A stretch of DNA of 64,000 nt. Origin: Paraclostridium tenue (lineage in GTDB: Bacteria; Bacillota; Clostridia; Peptostreptococcales; Peptostreptococcaceae). The number at the start of each line of letters is the position of its first letter. Within the stretch, counting starts at the first letter, position 1. Below are positions 61,030 through 64,000 of the stretch, one piece after another. The notes beneath the pieces were generated by a model that did not search any database, was not told the DNA's origin, and worked only from the letters and a program-made list of their open reading frames with translations. A program made the translations under genes and the position numbers. The stretch covers positions 894,823 to 958,822 of the forward strand of contig NZ_JADPFO010000001.1 of assembly GCF_015668515.1 (NCBI RefSeq), given 5' to 3'.

Positions 61030-61035
61030 ATTTAA

Positions 61036-61521
61036 TTATTTTACAGCTTCTAATGCTTTTTCATAATTAGGCTCATTAGTTATTTCGTCTAAGTATTCTA
61101 CATATATAACCTTATTATTCTCATCTACAACTATAACAGCTCTTGAAACAAGACCTAATTCTTTTATATATAACCCATAAGCTTTAGAAAATTCTCTATC
61201 TTTATAATCCGATGCAGTTACTACATTTTCTATACCTGCATTTCCACACCATCTAGCTTGCGCAAATGGTAAATCCATTGATATAGTGTAAACCTTAACA
61301 TCATTTAATTTAGATGCTTCTTGATTAAATTTTCTAACTTCCATATCACATACTGGTGTATCTATTGATGGAACTGCAACTAATATTTTTTTCCCTTTTA
61401 TATCACTAAATTTTATAGGGTTTAAATCATTTCCTACTACAGTAAAATCTGGTGCTAAATCTCCTACTTTAACTTGTGTTCCTTCTAATGTTAATGGTGC
61501 TCCTTGAAATGTAACTTTCAT
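61036..61521 (-). CDS. tpx: Thiol peroxidase
   Basis: 161 residues. Peroxidatic Cys C58 in DTPVCDMEV and resolving C92 (RWCGNAG); start MKVTFQGAPLTLEG. Reduces peroxides with thioredoxin. Normal length for Tpx. Ordinary intact gene. Confidence 0.93.
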   Translation of the reverse strand: MKVTFQGAPLTLEGTQVKVGDLAPDFTVVGNDLNPIKFSDIKGKKILVAVPSIDTPVCDMEVRKFNQEASKLNDVKVYTISMDLPFAQARWCGNAGIENVVTASDYKDREFSKAYGLYIKELGLVSRAVIVVDENNKVIYVEYLDEITNEPNYEKALEAVK

Positions 61522-61664
61522 ATTTATATCCTCCTAAGTATTTTTCAACTTTATTTTTTATCTTTATTTAATATTTTATGCAAAATAAAAAGGGCATAAA
61601 ATATTATACTATTTTTATACCCATACATAGTTTCACTAAACTTTAATAATTATCTATTACTAAC

Positions 61665-62519
61665 TTATTTTTCAATATAATTAACTATATTTGCATTCTC
61701 ATCTATAACTCCTTCTATTAAAGAAGTTTTACTAACCATAATAGTAGTAACTCCAGGTCCATGACCTAATGTTACACAATCACTGTGAACTATAATGCCT
61801 ATACTAACAGCACCTTTTAAATATCCTCTTCCATATGTATTATCACAATCTTCAAGTAATACTATATCTCCAAATCTTAACTTATCAAGACCGAGCCTTT
61901 TAATTTCCTCAAAATCAGCTGTCATTATATCATAATCACCAGTATATGCATTACTTGATCCTATACCTGAACCCATTAAATATGGTGGTATTTTAGCAAC
62001 AACTGGAACTTGTATCTTACCATTTTTTTCATATATACCTATTTTCTCAAATAAATTAGGATCTATACTCATTACATGTATATCATCATATCCCTCTAAT
62101 TTTAACCCTTGTCCATATGCCTTTATCATTATCTTATCATCTATAGCTAAATTTTCTATTGTTTCATCATCAAAATGAACAAGTACATGTTCTATACCCC
62201 CATGCATTCCTGTAACATATCCCTTAGCACCTTTAGCATCTCCACTAACAACTTTTGCTTCATTTCCTATACATGAAAAAGTCATCAACGCATTACTCTC
62301 TCTATTATCCTCATTTCTTATAGATACCCCTGGTTCTATATGATCTCCAGCTAATCCATATACACAATCTCCTACTTTAACATTATATGATATCCCACCT
62401 GTTGATGGAAGTATAACTGGCTTTCCCTCGTGAGTTACTTTATAACTTGATGCTAATGGATGATGTATCTTGCCTTGTACTGACCATTTAACAACCTTAT
62501 CTTTATTAGTTTGTATCAT
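61665..62519 (-). CDS. DUF4438 domain protein
   Basis: 284 residues. GGISYNVKVGDCVYGLAGDHIEPGVS, GMHGGIEHVLVHF, and LGHGPGVTTIMVSKTS segments match DUF4438. Unknown enzymatic role; conserved in clostridia. Intact start with GGGGGA RBS. Confidence 0.8.
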   Translation of the reverse strand: MIQTNKDKVVKWSVQGKIHHPLASSYKVTHEGKPVILPSTGGISYNVKVGDCVYGLAGDHIEPGVSIRNEDNRESNALMTFSCIGNEAKVVSGDAKGAKGYVTGMHGGIEHVLVHFDDETIENLAIDDKIMIKAYGQGLKLEGYDDIHVMSIDPNLFEKIGIYEKNGKIQVPVVAKIPPYLMGSGIGSSNAYTGDYDIMTADFEEIKRLGLDKLRFGDIVLLEDCDNTYGRGYLKGAVSIGIIVHSDCVTLGHGPGVTTIMVSKTSLIEGVIDENANIVNYIEK

Positions 62520-62569
62520 GTAAAATCCCCCTTATGTTTTTCGTAATCAATATTTTTATTATATAAATT

Positions 62570-62605
62570 AAAGACCGTCTAATAATATATTATTAAACGG
62601 TCTTT
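62570..62605. terminator. Bidirectional terminator
   Basis: AAAGACCGT/ACGGTCTTT stem with inner AATAATATATTATT pairing, after the TVP38-type gene. Confidence 0.8.
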
Positions 62606-62613
62606 AATTTATG

Positions 62614-63189
62614 CTAATTATTATGTTTAGTTTCAATTTTAGAGTTTATTTTTCTTCCTACTAAAAAAGAAGTTAATACTAATAATGACACAAATATAAT
62701 TTTCATAGGACTATGGATAAATCCTATTAAATCATTTCCAATATAACTAGCAACTAAAAACATTACTATTCTTCCACTTGTCATTGCAGGTACAAAACTT
62801 GTAGCATCTTTACCTGATATACCACAAGCTATAGTGACTAAACATCCTGGTATAAATGGGCAAGAATAAGCAATAAACAAAGTAGCAAATCCTTGTTCTT
62901 TTACCCATTTTATAACTTTATCAGTTTTATTATTTTCTATCTTTTTAAACAGTTTAAAATGTCCGCACTTATTTGATAATAAGAAAAGCAGATAAGTTCC
63001 TCCGCAAGATCCTATAGTAGATGCTAAAAGCCCAAATCCCCATCCTAACATCATGCTATTTGCAACAACAATCCCCATAAGAGGAAGAGCTGGTATAAAG
63101 CTTTCTAGAAAACTTGCAAAAGTGCCTATTATAAATACTAATATGTAATTGTCTCTAGCTAATGTAAATAATGCTTCTATATGTTCCAT
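62614..63189 (-). CDS. TVP38/TMEM64 (VTT-domain, DedA-type) membrane protein
   Basis: 191 residues, five or six TM helices with VTT/DedA-type features: FASFLESFIPALPLMGIVVANSMMLGWGFGLL, GSCGGTYLLFLLSNKCG, and CPFIPGCLVTIACGISG. Family members affect lipid scrambling or membrane homeostasis. The 321 bases upstream hold no gene. Confidence 0.8.
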   Translation of the reverse strand: MEHIEALFTLARDNYILVFIIGTFASFLESFIPALPLMGIVVANSMMLGWGFGLLASTIGSCGGTYLLFLLSNKCGHFKLFKKIENNKTDKVIKWVKEQGFATLFIAYSCPFIPGCLVTIACGISGKDATSFVPAMTSGRIVMFLVASYIGNDLIGFIHSPMKIIFVSLLVLTSFLVGRKINSKIETKHNN

Positions 63190-63485
63190 ACCACAATCTC
63201 CTTAAGTTGTAAGCAAATTTTAAATTTTACTTAAGTTAAGTTATAAGTTAATATCATTTTACTCCTAATACTTTTTTATATCAATATATATTACATAATT
63301 GTAATGTAACTATACTAATTAAATTTATTTAATATGTTTAAGCTTATTTGCTTTTTTAAATATACTTGAATAAAGTTATTATAATGAATATGATATAAAT
63401 TTTATTTTAAGTCAATCACATAATTAAACCAAACTATATTTTAAGTATCTAGAATAAAAATAAGTTACATCTAAAATAGATAAAT

Positions 63486-63520
63486 AAAAAGTGACAACTC
63501 AATTGAGTTGTCACTTTTTA
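63486..63520. terminator. Bidirectional palindromic terminator
   Basis: AAAAAGTGACAACTC with its exact complement around AATT, overlapping the last codons of the truncated propeller-like gene. Confidence 0.85.
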
Positions 63521-64000
63521 TTTACTATATCATAAATATATATTTCACTTTCATTATAATTAGTTCCTGGTATAAAATATGCTAATTTATTTTTATCATT
63601 CATGTCTACATATGGAATTCCTCTAATCATAGGTATACTTCCTAATTTGTAAAAATCTATAGAACCATTATAAAAATTTATATCATAAATATCTATAGTA
63701 CTCTCATTATTTCCAGTATAATAAACTGTTATTAACTTACGTTTATCTTTACTTAAGTACATTTCATCTAGATGTATACCACTAATTGTTTTTTTAGTAT
63801 TATCTTTTAAATTATATAAAAGCAAACTCTTATCTGATGAATTAATAGTCTCAACTATTAAATGTTCATCATCGATAACCTCAAAATCATATATAAATTT
63901 TATGGATTTTATCTTTTTAATTAGCTTACTATTTAAATCATATATACATATTTCATCTTTAGGTATGCTTAATGTATATAATTTTGTTCCATCTTGTGAA
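63511..64000 (-). CDS. Partial beta-propeller-like protein (runs off window)
   Basis: C-terminal ~163 codons of an open frame that continues past the right edge. Repeated ...(E)IYIYDI-type blades (EICIYDLNSKLIKKIKS, STIDIYDINFYNGS, SEIYIYDIVNKK) resemble a TolB/WD40-type propeller. Start is outside the window; export signal cannot be judged. Confidence 0.6.
   Translation of the reverse strand, partial: SQDGTKLYTLSIPKDEICIYDLNSKLIKKIKSIKFIYDFEVIDDEHLIVETINSSDKSLLLYNLKDNTKKTISGIHLDEMYLSKDKRKLITVYYTGNNESTIDIYDINFYNGSIDFYKLGSIPMIRGIPYVDMNDKNKLAYFIPGTNYNESEIYIYDIVNKK

Noticed and set aside
1-64000. CRISPR array
   Set aside because: No regularly spaced direct repeats with unique spacers were seen; the only short arrays are the 12-bp in-gene repeat and att-arm sites.

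Overview
The window is low-GC DNA with clostridial-type genes, Gram-positive ribosome-binding sites and strong hairpin terminators. It fits Peptostreptococcaceae (Paeniclostridium, Paraclostridium or Romboutsia-like). That placement is inferred from gene families and codon use; no rRNA marker is present.

Left chromosomal flank (1-4926): a two-gene unit for secreted proteins (a SpoIVB-type S55 peptidase-like protein and a lipase with calcium-binding repeats), a staygreen-family gene, two small unknowns (one with an internal domain duplication) and a DUF975 membrane protein. Next comes a terminator that originally belonged to a NifX-like gene now 41 kb away.

Prophage (about 4927-46036, ~41.1 kb): a complete-looking siphovirus prophage inserted into the 3' end of a NifX/NifB-type cofactor-binding gene. 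It is bounded by a 24-bp perfect repeat that encodes the last codons of that gene. From the right end: integrase, ImmA peptidase and repressor (+ strand), then Cro-like regulator, antirepressor, excisionase-like protein, SbcC-like ATPase, RecT, MBL hydrolase, replisome organiser, dUTPase, sigma factor, late regulator, a tRNA-like gene, terminases, portal, MuF, XkdF-like protease, capsid, connectors, tail, a frameshifted tail chaperone, tape measure, baseplate, holin and endolysin (- strand). Beyond lysis, next to attL, lie accessory genes: a zinc-ribbon Ltp-type superinfection-exclusion protein, small DNA-binding-type proteins, a 21-residue peptide gene, and a three-gene module of a VirB4/VirD4-like ATPase with two small membrane proteins, followed by a highly structured noncoding segment.

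Right chromosomal flank (46006-64000): NifX-like protein and its ArsR regulator, a tyrosine phosphatase, a DinG-type helicase with a degenerate exonuclease domain, HsmA, MarR, a small sulfite-reductase-like protein, adenosine deaminase, a taurine/nitrate-type ABC importer with a detached binding protein, a nitroreductase, an RdhA/QueG-like iron-sulfur protein, DUF2804, thiol peroxidase, DUF4438, a TVP38/DedA-type protein and a truncated beta-propeller-like gene. The 321-base gap 63190-63510 holds only AT-rich sequence and a terminator.

The most unusual items are the T4SS-like ATPase module in the prophage, the tail protein fused to a metallo-beta-lactamase domain and cell-wall-binding repeats, the tRNA-like gene with an enlarged anticodon region, the EF-hand-like loop in the repressor, and a CCC-T +1 frameshift site in the tail chaperone.
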